Notes: a model not told the origin generated them from the letters alone. Shown: positions 31,914-44,248, numbered from the stretch's first letter. The stretch is DNA of 64,000 nt from an uncultured Rhodospirillales bacterium (GCA_903865895.1 CAIPLM010000079.1:1-64000), one strand, 5' to 3'. Program-made: numbers and translations.

Positions 31914-34579
<2,666 letters not shown>

Positions 34580-34704
34580 GATGGCTCAAATCTCCCTGGC
34601 GGGGCGCGGAGGGCGCGCGCCGCCGTTTGCCGATATCCGATCGACCCGGCTTCCGGCGCGATCAATGCATCGCCCGTGCCACCTGGATCGATCATACGCC
34701 GAAA

Positions 34705-36774
34705 CTACCCCTCGATACGCGAAAAATCCGCAACCTGGTTCAGCACGGCACGCACGCGCGCGAGGATGGCGAGGCGATTCAGCCGCACCTCGGCCCGCGA
34801 GTCGTTAACCGTGACTTCAGTGAAGAAAGCATCAAGAAGTGGCCGTAGTGCGGCGAAGCTCTCCATGGCTGTGCCATAGTTTTCCTGCCGAATCATCATA
34901 ATGACCATCTCTTCGCGGCGCTGCAGAGCTTCAACCAGCGCAATTTCAGCACCGGCTTCCAAAATCGTAGGATCAACGGATCGGTCATGCGAACCGTCCT
35001 TCTTCTCCTCGATGCGCAGGATATTGGCCGCGCGCCGATACCCCGCCAGCAGATTGGAGCCATCTTCGGTACCAAGCATCTCCGCCACCGCTGCAGTCTT
35101 GGCGAGCAAGCGGGTAAGGTCGTCATCAATTCCGGATGTTCCGATGACCGCATTCAGCACGTCATGTCGGGCACCATCGGCACGCAATTGGACGCGCAAA
35201 CGCTCGATGATGAACAGCATCACTTCTGTGATCACGCTGTCGACCGGCGTCAGACCGGCTACGCCAAGGTTTTCCTGATGGTCGGCGATCGCGTCAAAGA
35301 GACTTAAGCGCAGATCGTTCTGGCGGATAAGGCGAATGATCCCGAGGGCCGCTCTGCGCAGGGCATACGGGTCCCCCGAGCCAGTCGGCTTTTCGCCAAT
35401 TGCAAAGAAGCCAACGAGTTGGTCCAGCTTGTCGGCCAGCGCTACCGCGATGGAAACGGGGTGCATCGGCACCGCGTCGGTCGGGCCTTTGGGCGCGTAG
35501 TGATCGCCGACGGCCTCGGCGACGCAGGCATCCTCGCCGTCATGCCGGGCGTAGTAGCTGCCCATGACCCCCTGCAATTCCGGGAATTCGCCGACCATCC
35601 CGGTGGTGAGATCGGCCTTGGCGAGCAAAGCGGCGCGGGCGGCCTGGTCCGGGTCGGCCTTGGTGTATTCGGCCAGCACGCGGGCGAGGCGAACGAGGCG
35701 GCGCACCCGGTCGCCCTGGCTGCCGAGCTTGGCGTGGAAGGTCACGCTATCGAGCGCGGCGACGCGGCTTTCCAGCGTGCGCGTGCGGTCGAGGTCCCAG
35801 AAATGCCGGGCGTCGGAGAAGCGGGCGCTCAACACCCGCTCATTGCCGGCCACCATCGCCGTGCCGCCATCGGTGGGGTCGATATTGGCGATGAATGCAA
35901 AATGCGCCGCCGTTTTGCGGAAAGCGTCGCGAAATGCGAAATAGCGCTGGTTCACCCGCATCGAGACCTGCATCACCTCGGCCGGCAGGTCCATGTAGGC
36001 GGCGTCGATCGCCCCGAGATAGGGGAACGGCCATTCCACCAGCCCGGCCACCTCGTCCAGCAGCCCCTGATCCTCGACCAGCGCCAGCCCATGCGTCGCG
36101 GCGATCTGGTGCAACCCGGCCTCGATCAGCGCCCGGCGCTCGGCGGCATCCACCAGCACGCGGCGTTCGCGCAGCCTGGCCGCCCAATCCGCTGACGAAG
36201 TGACGGCGAAGGCGCCGGGGGCGAGGAAGCGATGCCCCTCGGTGAGATCGCCGGAAGCCAGCCCATGCCCATCATCATCGCCGTCACGCAGGGTGAACGG
36301 CACCACGGCACCATCGAGCAGGCAAAGGATGCGGCGCAGCGGACGCACCCAGGTGAAATTGCTGGAGCCGCCCCAGCGCATCGATTTCGGCCAGGGGAAG
36401 CGGCGCAGCACCGCCGGCACGGCGGTGGCGATCAGCGCCGCGGCATCAACGCCGGGCACCACCTTGTCGAGCACCCAGAAATCACCCTCCTCGCGGAGTT
36501 GCTCCTTCGCGGCGCCATGCTTGCGCAGGAACCCGGCCAGCGCTTGCTCCGGCGCAGTGCGGCGCGGGCCACGCTCGCTGCTGCGGCTCTCCGGCACATG
36601 GCCGGCGATCTCCGCAGCGAGCGCGATGCGGCGAGGGCCGTAGAACGTGCGCACGGAGGCCGGCGCCAGGGCCGCCAGCGCCTCACCGAGCAGCCGCGCG
36701 AGGTCCTCCGCCGCGCGGGCCTGCATACGGGCGGGGATTTCCTCGCTGAAAAGTTCGAGAAAAATCTCAGGCAT
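34705..36774 (-). CDS. glyS: glycyl-tRNA synthetase beta subunit
   Basis: 689 residues beginning [21 protein letters not shown], the family start. LAHP-like metal motif variants and the C-terminal DALR-type anticodon domain are present ([32 protein letters not shown]). It forms the alpha2beta2 enzyme with GlyQ that charges glycine tRNA. It overlaps glyQ by 8 bases. The 3' third of the gene (34705 to about 35400) is visibly less GC-rich and uses AT-ending codons more than the 5' part. Confidence 0.97.
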   Translation of the reverse strand: MPEIFLELFSEEIPARMQARAAEDLARLLGEALAALAPASVRTFYGPRRIALAAEIAGHVPESRSSERGPRRTAPEQALAGFLRKHGAAKEQLREEGDFWVLDKVVPGVDAAALIATAVPAVLRRFPWPKSMRWGGSSNFTWVRPLRRILCLLDGAVVPFTLRDGDDDGHGLASGDLTEGHRFLAPGAFAVTSSADWAARLRERRVLVDAAERRALIEAGLHQIAATHGLALVEDQGLLDEVAGLVEWPFPYLGAIDAAYMDLPAEVMQVSMRVNQRYFAFRDAFRKTAAHFAFIANIDPTDGGTAMVAGNERVLSARFSDARHFWDLDRTRTLESRVAALDSVTFHAKLGSQGDRVRRLVRLARVLAEYTKADPDQAARAALLAKADLTTGMVGEFPELQGVMGSYYARHDGEDACVAEAVGDHYAPKGPTDAVPMHPVSIAVALADKLDQLVGFFAIGEKPTGSGDPYALRRAALGIIRLIRQNDLRLSLFDAIADHQENLGVAGLTPVDSVITEVMLFIIERLRVQLRADGARHDVLNAVIGTSGIDDDLTRLLAKTAAVAEMLGTEDGSNLLAGYRRAANILRIEEKKDGSHDRSVDPTILEAGAEIALVEALQRREEMVIMMIRQENYGTAMESFAALRPLLDAFFTEVTVNDSRAEVRLNRLAILARVRAVLNQVADFSRIEG

Positions 36775-37639
36775 CGACCGTCTCCCCCGCCACCCAGGCC
36801 TCGCAACAGCCTTTGGCGAGCGTGCGCACCCGGGCGATGTAGCTGGCCCGCTCGGTGACGCTGATCACGCCGCGGGCATCGAGCAGGTTGAAGAGATGGC
36901 TCGCCTTGATGCATTGGTCATAGGCCGGCAGCGCCAGGCCACGGGCGAGGATCGCCGCGCATTCCCGCTCGGCATCCTCGAAATGGCGCGCGAGCATGGC
37001 GGTATCGGCATGCTCGAAGTTATAGGCGCTGTATTCCTTCTCGGCGCGCAGGAACACGTCGCCGTATTTCACGCCGCTTCCGTTGAAATCGAGGTCGTAC
37101 ACGCGCTCGACATTCTGCACATACATCGCCAGGCGCTCAAGCCCGTAGGTCATCTCGAAGGACGGATGCACCACGGAAATACCGCCAACCTGCTGGAAAT
37201 AGGTGAACTGGCCGACTTCCATACCGTCGCACCACACCTCCCAGCCCAGGCCCCAGGCGCCCAGCGTCGGGCTTTCCCAATCGTCCTCGACGAAGCGGAA
37301 ATCATGCACCAGCGGGTCGAGCCCGATGGCGGCGTAGCTGGCCAGCAGCAGCGCCTGCGCATCGGCCGGCGAGGGCTTCATGATCACCTGATACTGATAA
37401 TAGTGCTGCAACCGGTTGGGGTTCTCGCCATAGCGCCCGTCGGTCGGCCGGCGGGAGGGCTGCACGTAGGCGGCGCGCCAGGGCTTGGGGCCGAGGGCGC
37501 GCAATGTCGTCGCCGGATGGAAGGTGCCGGCGCCCATTTCCATGTCGAAGGGTTGCAGGATCACACAGCCCTGGGCGGACCAGAAATTGTGCAGCCGCAG
37601 GATCAGCTCCTGGAAGCTGGGCGGTTTGGCGGAGGTCAT
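36767..37639 (-). CDS. glyQ: glycyl-tRNA synthetase alpha subunit
   Basis: 290 residues from the ATG at 37639, matching family length; longer upstream extensions are unlikely. [17 protein letters not shown] at the start, the class II core ([19 protein letters not shown]), and [11 protein letters not shown] are highly conserved. It binds ATP and glycine; GlyS provides tRNA recognition. Divergently arranged from the CoA-binding gene, with about 100 bases between. Confidence 0.97.
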   Translation of the reverse strand: MTSAKPPSFQELILRLHNFWSAQGCVILQPFDMEMGAGTFHPATTLRALGPKPWRAAYVQPSRRPTDGRYGENPNRLQHYYQYQVIMKPSPADAQALLLASYAAIGLDPLVHDFRFVEDDWESPTLGAWGLGWEVWCDGMEVGQFTYFQQVGGISVVHPSFEMTYGLERLAMYVQNVERVYDLDFNGSGVKYGDVFLRAEKEYSAYNFEHADTAMLARHFEDAERECAAILARGLALPAYDQCIKASHLFNLLDARGVISVTERASYIARVRTLAKGCCEAWVAGETVDA

Positions 37640-37745
37640 GTGCGGCGGCGTCTCGTTGTTCTTTGATGCGCTGCACAATACGGTTTCACGCGCGGGGCAA
37701 CAAGGGAGCGGTGGCAAAGCGCCACGCGCCATGGTGGAATGGGCC

Positions 37746-38165
37746 ATGTCCATCGATGGGCTCAGCGACGCCGAGATCGCCCGCATCCTCGCCGAGACGC
37801 GCCGGGTGGCGCTTCTCGGCGCCTCGCATCACCCCGATCGCGCCGCCAACTACATTCAGGCCTTCCTGCAGCGGCGCGGCTATGAGGTGACGCCGATCAA
37901 TCCCGGGCTCGCCGGGCAGAGCCTGCATGGCCGGCTCGTTGTGGCGCGGCTGGAGGAGGCGGCGCCGCTCGACATGATCGATGTCTTCCGCGCCTCCGCC
38001 CATTTGCCGGGCATCGTGGATGAGACGATTCGCCTGGGCGCCCGCACCATCTGGGCGCAGCTCGGTGTGGCCGACATCGGCGCCGCGGCGCGCGCCCGGG
38101 CGGCCGGAATCACGATGGTAATGGACCGCTGTCCCTCGATCGAGGTGCGCCGGCTGCACCTGTGA
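37746..38165 (+). CDS. CoA-binding protein (YccU-like)
   Basis: 139 residues with a Rossmann-type start [20 protein letters not shown] and the [17 protein letters not shown] segment of stand-alone CoA-binding domains. The C-terminal half ([28 protein letters not shown]) completes the fold. Physiological role unknown in this family. Another in-frame ATG at 37731 would add five residues; neither has a strong ribosome-binding site. Confidence 0.85.
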   Translation: MSIDGLSDAEIARILAETRRVALLGASHHPDRAANYIQAFLQRRGYEVTPINPGLAGQSLHGRLVVARLEEAAPLDMIDVFRASAHLPGIVDETIRLGARTIWAQLGVADIGAAARARAAGITMVMDRCPSIEVRRLHL

Positions 38166-38299
38166 CGGCTGGATTGCCGGGAGTTCTCGGAGGTTTAACC
38201 TCGGCGCCGCGGTTTTGCCTTGAAGGGCGGCGGGCGACGGGCCACATCGAACGCTGACGACGCCGGGCGGAATTGCGGCCGGCGCATAGGGGAAAGCAA

Positions 38300-39208
38300 A
38301 TGACCAACGAGGAACGGGATCTCATCCTCAACTTCATCCAGCGTGTCGGCGGCAGCCAAGCCTCCGGCTTCGGCTCGGTGCCCTCGACCAACCCGGCGAT
38401 GCCGCCGATCGACCGCGACGCCGACGCCTTCATCGCCGAACAATTCGCCAAGTTCCCGGAGGCGCGCTACCGCATCACCCAGCTCGCCTTCGTGCAGGAG
38501 CACGCGCTGGCCGAGGCGAGCAACCGCATCAACCAGCTACAGGCCGAGAACCAGGCACTGCGCCAGGCGCAACAGGCCCAGCCTGCCCAGCCGGCGGCCT
38601 CACCCTGGGGCCAGGCCGCCCAGCCGGCGCCGCAGCCCTCGCGCGGATTTTTCGGCAGCGTGTTCGGCGGCGGCCAGCAGGCGGCCCCTCCCCCGCCGCC
38701 CCCGCAATATCAACAGCCGCAGTATCAGCAGCCGCAATACGCCCCGCCCCCGCCGCAATACGCGCCCGGCTACCAGCCCGGCATGTTCCAGCAGCGCGGC
38801 TCGGGCTTCCTCGGCTCCGCACTGACCACCGCGGCGGGCGTCGCCGGCGGCATGGTGGCGGGCAACGCGCTGATGAACCTGTTCTCCGGCAACCATAACC
38901 AAGGATTCGGTGGTGGTGGCTTTGGTGGCGGCGGTTTCGGCGGCGGCGGCTTCGGCAGCCCAGCTTCGGCGCCCGGCTACTTCCCGCCCCAGTCGCCCTC
39001 TGCCAGCCCCTGGGCCGCGGAGCCCGCTCCCTCGGCCGATCCCTACGAGGTCGGCGGCCTGTCCAAGGACTCAACCGGCTATGGCAACCAGGATAGCGGC
39101 GGCTGGCAGCAGGCCGCGTCGAACACCGGCGGCTGGCAGGATGCGCCGGATGACGCCCCCTCGGGCGGCGGCTGGACCGATGCCGGCGGGTCCGACGACG
39201 AGGTCTGA
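38300..39208 (+). CDS. DUF2076 domain protein
   Basis: 302 residues from the ATG after AGGGGA. The first 85 residues are the helical DUF2076 core (MTNEERDLILNFIQRVGG, then PPIDRDADAFIAEQF). A Gln/Pro/Tyr-rich section follows (about 130-165), then a hydrophobic glycine-zipper stretch (SALTTAAGVAGGMVAGNALM) and a Gly/Phe-rich tail. It is probably membrane-interacting or periplasmic, although no signal peptide is visible. Function unknown. A hairpin terminator follows. Confidence 0.85.
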   Translation: MTNEERDLILNFIQRVGGSQASGFGSVPSTNPAMPPIDRDADAFIAEQFAKFPEARYRITQLAFVQEHALAEASNRINQLQAENQALRQAQQAQPAQPAASPWGQAAQPAPQPSRGFFGSVFGGGQQAAPPPPPPQYQQPQYQQPQYAPPPPQYAPGYQPGMFQQRGSGFLGSALTTAAGVAGGMVAGNALMNLFSGNHNQGFGGGGFGGGGFGGGGFGSPASAPGYFPPQSPSASPWAAEPAPSADPYEVGGLSKDSTGYGNQDSGGWQQAASNTGGWQDAPDDAPSGGGWTDAGGSDDEV

Positions 39209-39216
39209 CGGCATCT

Positions 39217-39241
39217 GAGCGGGGGTCGCATTCCCCCGCTC
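39217..39241. terminator. hairpin after DUF2076 gene
   Basis: GAGCGGGGG and CCCCCGCTC (9 perfect pairs) flank a 7-base loop, 9 bases after the stop codon and before the tsaB start. No T-run, but the stem is strong. Confidence 0.55.
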
Positions 39242-39265
39242 CGCTCGGGGTGCTAGTTTCTGTGC

Positions 39266-39931
39266 ATGCGGATTCTCGCCCTCGACGGAGCCCTTGCACG
39301 CTGCGCAGCCGCCCTCGTGGTGGATGGCAACGTGATCGCCGTGCGCCAGGAGGCGGGCGGCCGCGGCCAGGCCGGCGCATTGCCGCCAATGGCCGAGGCG
39401 GTGCTGGCTGAGGCCGAAATTGCGGCCGGCTCGCTTGACGCAATCGCCGTCACCGTCGGCCCCGGCAGCTTCACCGGCCTGCGCGCCGCAATCTCCCTCG
39501 CCCACGGCCTGGCCGCCGCCGCTGGCTGCCCGGTCATCGGCGTCAGCGTCGCCGAGGCCATGGCCGCAGCCCTGCCCAATCTCGGCGGGCGCGAACTCTG
39601 GGTGGCGATCGACAGCCATCGCGGCCGCGTCTTCCTGCATCGCGCAGGCGGTGAGGCCGAGTCCATGGCACTTGCGGATGTGCCGCTGGTGACCGGACGC
39701 GTCGCGGTGGCCGGGGATGCCGCCATCGCGGTCGCCTGTCACCTCGCCTCCCTCGATGTCGACGTGATGCTGACCGACGTGCGGCTGCCGCCGATCCGCC
39801 AGGTCGCGCTGGTGGCGATGCAGCGGCTGCACGGCGATATCCCGCCTCGCGAGGCCCAGCCGCTCTACGTCGATCCGCCCGAGGCCAAGCTGCCGGCCGG
39901 CGGATTGCGGCCGCCGCCGCGCGCGGAGTGA
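39266..39931 (+). CDS. tsaB: tRNA threonylcarbamoyladenosine biosynthesis protein TsaB
   Basis: 221 residues. It starts MRILALDGALARCAAALV and carries ITVGPGSFTGLRAAISLAHGLA (about residues 64-86), the signature of TsaB. TsaB partners TsaD in making the t6A modification at A37 of ANN-decoding tRNAs. It is coupled to rimI by a GTGA overlap, an arrangement common in proteobacteria. Confidence 0.95.
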   Translation: MRILALDGALARCAAALVVDGNVIAVRQEAGGRGQAGALPPMAEAVLAEAEIAAGSLDAIAVTVGPGSFTGLRAAISLAHGLAAAAGCPVIGVSVAEAMAAALPNLGGRELWVAIDSHRGRVFLHRAGGEAESMALADVPLVTGRVAVAGDAAIAVACHLASLDVDVMLTDVRLPPIRQVALVAMQRLHGDIPPREAQPLYVDPPEAKLPAGGLRPPPRAE

Positions 39932-40371
39932 TCCGCGCCACGCCCGCTCACGCTATCGTGATGGCGGAAATCCATCGCGCGAGTTTCCCCCCCGACGAGG
40001 CCTGGGGGCCCGATGCCTTTGCGCTGCAACTCGGCCTACCCGGCGTCTTCGCCTTGCTGGACGAGACCGGCGGATTTCTGCTCGCCCGCGTGACGATGGA
40101 TGAGGCGGAGGTGTTGACACTGGCGGTGCAACCCGACGCCCGCCAGCGCGGCACCGGCCGGCGCCTGCTCGTGGCCGCGATGCAGGAGGCAGGGCGCGAT
40201 GGTGCGCGCACCATGTTTCTTGAAGTATCCGCCATCAATAACGCCGCACGAAACCTCTACGAAACATCAGGCTTCCGGCAAGTGGGTTTGCGCCGGCGTT
40301 ATTATGCCGATGGCAGCGACGCATTGGTCATGCGGCGGCCAATTACTTCCGGCGCACCAGCATCCGCGTGA
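39928..40371 (+). CDS. rimI: ribosomal protein S18-alanine N-acetyltransferase (RimI-like)
   Basis: 147 residues starting at GTG within the tsaB stop. The GNAT acetyl-CoA binding motif appears as VQPDARQRGTGRRLL (about residues 66-80), with the C-terminal NNAARNLYETSGFRQVGLRRRYY block characteristic of RimI. It acetylates the N-terminal alanine of S18 in E. coli. Its 3' end overlaps the convergent TusA-like gene by 29 bases. Confidence 0.9.
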   Translation: MIRATPAHAIVMAEIHRASFPPDEAWGPDAFALQLGLPGVFALLDETGGFLLARVTMDEAEVLTLAVQPDARQRGTGRRLLVAAMQEAGRDGARTMFLEVSAINNAARNLYETSGFRQVGLRRRYYADGSDALVMRRPITSGAPASA

Positions 40372-40612
40372 TGCCGTCCGCCTCGTCGAGCAGCGCGAGC
40401 ACCGTGTGGCCCTGTTCGGTGGCGGTACGTGGAACATTACGGCGCGGCTCATCGCCCTTCAGAAGGACCTGAAGAATCTGGCCGGAGCGCAATTGGTCGA
40501 GCGCTAATCGCGTGCGGACGAACGTCATCGGGCAATATTCCCGGGTTACGTCTATTTCACGATCTGGCGTTATCGCAGTTTGTGAAAGCCCTTCATTCGT
40601 CTTATCGGGCAT
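40343..40612 (-). CDS. TusA-family sulfurtransferase
   Basis: 89 residues. TREYCPMTFVRTRLALDQL carries the conserved Cys-Pro of TusA/SirA/YeeD proteins at about residue 27, and the downstream strand VLLKGDEPRRNVPRTA fits the two-layer fold. It relays sulfur as a persulfide, for thiouridine formation or another sulfur pathway. It is transcribed divergently from mucR and convergently to rimI. Confidence 0.8.
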   Translation of the reverse strand: MPDKTNEGLSQTAITPDREIDVTREYCPMTFVRTRLALDQLRSGQILQVLLKGDEPRRNVPRTATEQGHTVLALLDEADGITRMLVRRK

Positions 40613-40653
40613 GGCAGTTCTTGCTGTCTCTTCTTTGAGGTAAAATTAATCGT

Positions 40654-40683
40654 TTGCACGACATCGGTGGCGCCACCTATATG
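40654..40683 (+). promoter_or_regulatory. candidate mucR promoter with palindromic operator
   Basis: TTGCAC (40654-40659) and TATATG (40678-40683) are separated by 18 bases. The 3' two thirds of the spacer is the perfect 12-base palindrome GGTGGCGCCACC (40666-40677), directly touching the -10 box. The mucR ATG is 32 bases downstream. The geometry suggests repression by a dimeric regulator. Confidence 0.5.
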
Positions 40684-40715
40684 GCCGCAGTTGACCAAGT
40701 GCAAAGGATAATACG

Positions 40716-41123
40716 ATGTCTGAACCGGGTAACAACCCCGATGTTCTTGGGCTCACCGCCCAGATTGTTTCCGCCCATGTGTCCAACAACTCGGTCCCCA
40801 CCGAGGCACTTCCTTCGCTGATCCAGGATGTCTACCGCACCCTCGCCTCCATCGGGCAGGGCGAACCGGTGGTGGAAAAGCAGGAGCCGGCGGTTCCGAT
40901 CAAGAAGTCCGTATTCGCGGACCATATCGTCTGCCTCGAGGACGGCAAGAAGCTCAAGATGCTGAAGCGCCACCTCAAGACCGCCTATAACATGACGCCG
41001 GACCAGTATCGCGAGAAGTGGGGCCTGCCGCCCGACTATCCGATGGTCGCGCCGAACTACGCCAAGCACCGCTCCTCGCTGGCCAAGAAGATCGGTCTCG
41101 GGACCAAGCCGCGCGCGCGCTGA
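40716..41123 (+). CDS. MucR/Ros family zinc-finger transcriptional regulator
   Basis: 135 residues. The helical N-terminus (QIVSAHVSNNSVPTEALP) mediates oligomerisation in the family. The Ros zinc-finger region starts at Cys73 (CLEDGKKLKMLKRHL with His86), followed by MTPDQYREKWGLPPDYPMVAPNYA, the most conserved block. MucR proteins silence many genes in alphaproteobacteria, including exopolysaccharide and cell-cycle genes. It is preceded by a promoter with a palindrome and followed by a strong hairpin. Confidence 0.93.
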   Translation: MSEPGNNPDVLGLTAQIVSAHVSNNSVPTEALPSLIQDVYRTLASIGQGEPVVEKQEPAVPIKKSVFADHIVCLEDGKKLKMLKRHLKTAYNMTPDQYREKWGLPPDYPMVAPNYAKHRSSLAKKIGLGTKPRAR

Positions 41124-41132
41124 AGCAAGCGA

Positions 41133-41166
41133 CGGCGGCGGCACGGCTCCCCCTGTGCCGCCGCCG
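41133..41166. terminator. hairpin after mucR
   Basis: Twelve perfect pairs (CGGCGGCGGCAC with GTGCCGCCGCCG) around a 10-base loop, starting 10 bases after the mucR stop and ending 24 bases before the fur-like ATG. Likely terminator, leaving little room for a separate promoter before the next gene. Confidence 0.6.
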
Positions 41167-41190
41167 CCGGCTTGATGTAGAAGACCTGCG

Positions 41191-41622
41191 ATGGACAGCA
41201 GGATCGAACGGCTCTGCATAGAGCGTGGGCTGAAGATGACCGGGCAGCGCCGGGTGATCGCCCGTGTCCTGTCCGACTCCGAGGACCATCCCGACGTCGA
41301 GGAGCTTTACCGCCGCGCGGCCGCCCTCGACCGTAATATCTCCATCGCCACCGTCTACCGCACCGTCCGCCTGCTTGAAGAAAAAGGCATCCTGGAGCGG
41401 CGTGATTTCGGTGGCGGGCGCGCCCGCTACGAGCCCAGCGAGCAGGGCCACCACCACCATCTGATCGATGTCGAGACCGGCAAGGTCGTCGAATTCGAGG
41501 ATGCCGAGCATGAACGGGTGCTGCAGGCCATCGCGCAGCGGCTCGGGTTCGAGCTCGTCTCCCACCGGCTGGAACTCTTCGGCCGCCCCCTCGCCGCCGG
41601 GCGCAAGCCCGATGGCGATTGA
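41191..41622 (+). CDS. fur: Fur family transcriptional regulator
   Basis: 143 residues. The winged helix contains MTGQRRVIARVL and NISIATVYRTVRLLEEKGIL. The dimerisation domain has the HHHH motif (His87-His90) with HLIDVETGKVVEFED. It lacks the C-terminal cysteine pairs used by Zur or some Fur proteins, as is usual for alphaproteobacterial Fur/Mur. It senses iron or manganese and represses uptake genes. Whether this copy responds to Fe or Mn cannot be told from sequence. Confidence 0.92.
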   Translation: MDSRIERLCIERGLKMTGQRRVIARVLSDSEDHPDVEELYRRAAALDRNISIATVYRTVRLLEEKGILERRDFGGGRARYEPSEQGHHHHLIDVETGKVVEFEDAEHERVLQAIAQRLGFELVSHRLELFGRPLAAGRKPDGD

Positions 41623-41644
41623 CCCCGCCCCAGGAAATCCGCCC

Positions 41645-42607
41645 ATGCGCCGCTTCAACGTGATCATGACCAGCCCGCGGCTGGCTGCGCCCGCCGTGGC
41701 GATCCTGGAAGCGGCGGGGTGCGACATCCACTACATGGAGCCCTATCCCAGCGCGGCCGAGGTGGCGGCGTTGAGCGGGCGGGTGCAGGCCGACGCTATC
41801 CTCAGCCGCCAGGGCCCGGTGATGGCGGCCGCGATGGACGCCTCGCCGCGCCTGCGCATCGTCGCGCGTCACGGCGTGGGGGTGGATGACGTGGATATCC
41901 CCGCCGCAATCGCGCGCGGCATCCTCGTCACCCGGGCGCCCGGGTCCAACACCACGGCGGTGGCGGAACACACCATCGCCCTCATCCTGGCGCTGGCCAA
42001 GGATCTGCGGCCACTCGCCACCTCGATCGGCGGCGGCGCCTGGCGTGGAGCGGCGACCAAGGTCCGCGATATCGCCGGGCTGCGGCTCGGCCTGCTCGGC
42101 TATGGCGCCATCGGCCGCGCGGTGGCCGCCTTCGCCGCGCCATTCGGCATGGTGATCAGCGCCTATTCCCCCTCGGCGTCAGATGCCGCCTTCCCCCCAG
42201 TGCGGCGCGCGGCGACGCTGCTTGACCTGTGCGCGGGCTCCGATGTGCTCTCGGTGCACTGCCCCTACGCGCCGGCCACCCGGCATATCGTGAATGCCGC
42301 CGCCCTCGCCGCCATGCCGCGCGGCGGTTACGTGATCAACACCGCGCGGGGCGGCATCGTCGATGAGGACGCGCTGGCCGCGTCACTCGATAGCGGCCAC
42401 ACCGCCGGCGCCGGACTTGACGTGTTCGAGGACGAGCCGCCGCGGCCGGACCATCCCCTGCGCAACCATCCCCGCGTGCTGCCGACGCCGCATGTCTCCG
42501 GCGTGACCGACGGATCGCTGGTCAACATGGGCGTGATGGCGGCCGAGTGCATCGCCGCGGCGCTGACCGGCGGCACCGTGCCGCCGGAGCGCATCGTGCA
42601 CGGCTGA
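41645..42607 (+). CDS. D-isomer-specific 2-hydroxyacid dehydrogenase
   Basis: 320 residues with NAD-binding motif GLLGYGAIGRAVAAF, followed by the family blocks VLSVHCPYAPATRHIVN and INTARGGIVDEDAL. The catalytic His in the PHVSG segment near residue 285 and the Arg/Glu of the active site are in place. It resembles phosphoglycerate dehydrogenase-like enzymes, but lacks the ACT domain and is too short for SerA proper. The true substrate is uncertain. It lies 22 bases after fur and 4 before lnt. Confidence 0.88.
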   Translation: MRRFNVIMTSPRLAAPAVAILEAAGCDIHYMEPYPSAAEVAALSGRVQADAILSRQGPVMAAAMDASPRLRIVARHGVGVDDVDIPAAIARGILVTRAPGSNTTAVAEHTIALILALAKDLRPLATSIGGGAWRGAATKVRDIAGLRLGLLGYGAIGRAVAAFAAPFGMVISAYSPSASDAAFPPVRRAATLLDLCAGSDVLSVHCPYAPATRHIVNAAALAAMPRGGYVINTARGGIVDEDALAASLDSGHTAGAGLDVFEDEPPRPDHPLRNHPRVLPTPHVSGVTDGSLVNMGVMAAECIAAALTGGTVPPERIVHG

Positions 42608-42611
42608 TCCG

Positions 42612-44105
42612 ATGGAGCGCCTGCACGCCCGCCCGGCGCTCGCCGCCTTGGTGCTCGGCCTGCTCTCGGCCGCCGCTTTGCCGCCGCTGCATGTGCTGCC
42701 GGTGCTGTGGCTCAGCCTGCCCGGCCTGCTCGCGCTGCTCAATCGCGCCGCCGGGTGGCGCGGCGTGGCGTGGGTGGCGTTCTGCTTCGGGCTCGGCCAC
42801 CACATCGCCGGGCTCTACTGGATCACCGAGGCCATCCTGATCGAGGCCGGCACTTTCTGGTGGCTGGTGCCGCTGGGGGTGCCGATGCTGGCGGCGGTGC
42901 TGGCGCTGTTCATCGTGGCCCCCTGCCTCTTGGCGCGGCAGGCGCCGGAAATAGGCCGCGGCTGGGTGCTCGCCGGGCTGTGGGTCGCGTTCGATATCGC
43001 GCGGCAATTCGTCCTCTCCGGGTTTCCCTGGAACCCGCTGGGCAGCGTGTGGGCGATGCCAGGGCTGGCGGGGGATGTGATGCTGCAACCCGCCGCCGTG
43101 ATGGGCGTGCATGGGTTGAGCCTGCTGACACTACTCACCGGCTTTGCCCCCCTGGCCGGGCGGCGCGGCATGATCGCCGCATGCACCTTGCTGGTGGTCT
43201 GGGCGGGCTGGGGCGCGCTCCGCCTCGGCCCCAATCCGGCACCCTCGACGCCGCTCACCGTCGTGCTGGTGCAGGGCAATATCGCGCAGGAGGGCAAGTG
43301 GGAGCGCGAGCGGGCGCTGCGCAACTTCAAGCGCTTCCTGGATCTGACCCGCGCGGGAGTGGACACGGCTGGTAACGGCAAGACCCTAGTGGTGTGGCCC
43401 GAGACCGCGAGCCCCTTCCTGATCGACCGCGACGCCGATGCACGCGCGGCGGTGGCAGAGGCCGCCGGTGGCGCGGCCTTCATCGGCACCATCCGCTTCG
43501 ATGCCGCCAACCGCCCCTATAACAGCCTGGTCGCGGTCGACGGACCCGGCCCGGTGGCGGCGACCTATGACAAATGGCATCTCGTGCCCTTCGGCGAATA
43601 TCAACCCGGCTGGTTCCCGCTGCCGATCGCCTTCGTCTCCGGCGACGGCTTCGGCCGCGGTACGGGACCGCAGACCTGGCGGCTGCCGGGGATCCCGGCG
43701 GTAGGGCCGCTGATCTGCTACGAGGCCATCTTCCCCGCCGAGGGCGTGGCGGCAGACCGGCCGGAATGGCTGGTGAATGTGACCAATGATGCGTGGTTCG
43801 GCAATTCCACCGGCCCGCGCCAGCACCTCGCGGCCGCCCGGCTGCGCGCGGTGGAGGAGGGGCTGCCACTGATGCGGGTGGCCAATACCGGTATTTCCGC
43901 GGGTTTCGACGGCTATGGCCGCGAACTCGGCCGCATCGGCATGAATCAGGCCGGCAGCATCGCTCTGCCGCTGCCCGGCGCACTGGCGCCGACCGTGGCA
44001 AGTCGCTTCGGGCTGTGGCTGCCGGGGGCGCTGGCACTGCTTTGCATCGCCGGCGGATTAATAATCGGAAGGCAGCGCAACACGGGATCGTTTTCGAGAC
44101 ATTGA
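42612..44105 (+). CDS. lnt: apolipoprotein N-acyltransferase
   Basis: 497 residues with about six N-terminal and one C-terminal transmembrane helix around a nitrilase domain. The catalytic triad is visible: Glu264 in VVWPETAS, Lys321 in YDKWHLVPFGEY and Cys369 in LICYEAIFP. It adds the third acyl chain to lipoproteins in the inner membrane. In many alphaproteobacteria lnt precedes an XRE regulator gene, as here. Confidence 0.96.
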   Translation: MERLHARPALAALVLGLLSAAALPPLHVLPVLWLSLPGLLALLNRAAGWRGVAWVAFCFGLGHHIAGLYWITEAILIEAGTFWWLVPLGVPMLAAVLALFIVAPCLLARQAPEIGRGWVLAGLWVAFDIARQFVLSGFPWNPLGSVWAMPGLAGDVMLQPAAVMGVHGLSLLTLLTGFAPLAGRRGMIAACTLLVVWAGWGALRLGPNPAPSTPLTVVLVQGNIAQEGKWERERALRNFKRFLDLTRAGVDTAGNGKTLVVWPETASPFLIDRDADARAAVAEAAGGAAFIGTIRFDAANRPYNSLVAVDGPGPVAATYDKWHLVPFGEYQPGWFPLPIAFVSGDGFGRGTGPQTWRLPGIPAVGPLICYEAIFPAEGVAADRPEWLVNVTNDAWFGNSTGPRQHLAAARLRAVEEGLPLMRVANTGISAGFDGYGRELGRIGMNQAGSIALPLPGALAPTVASRFGLWLPGALALLCIAGGLIIGRQRNTGSFSRH

Positions 44106-44125
44106 CTCATTTTTCGCGATTTCAC

Positions 44126-44155
44126 TTGACGATCCAGGGTTGTGCGACCTATTAA
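44126..44155 (+). promoter_or_regulatory. candidate sigma-70-type promoter for the XRE regulator
   Basis: TTGACG (44126-44131) and TATTAA (44150-44155) with an 18-base spacer, in a locally AT-rich stretch just after lnt. The regulator ATG lies 93 bases downstream, leaving a leader that contains GGCCGGCC. Confidence 0.5.
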
Positions 44156-44248
44156 CCATTCAACCTTTGTTAACAGCTCCGGCCGGCCGCTAGGCTCTCC
44201 CGTTGAGGAGTGCCCATCCGGACCCCGGCGTAGACAGGAGTGCCACCT

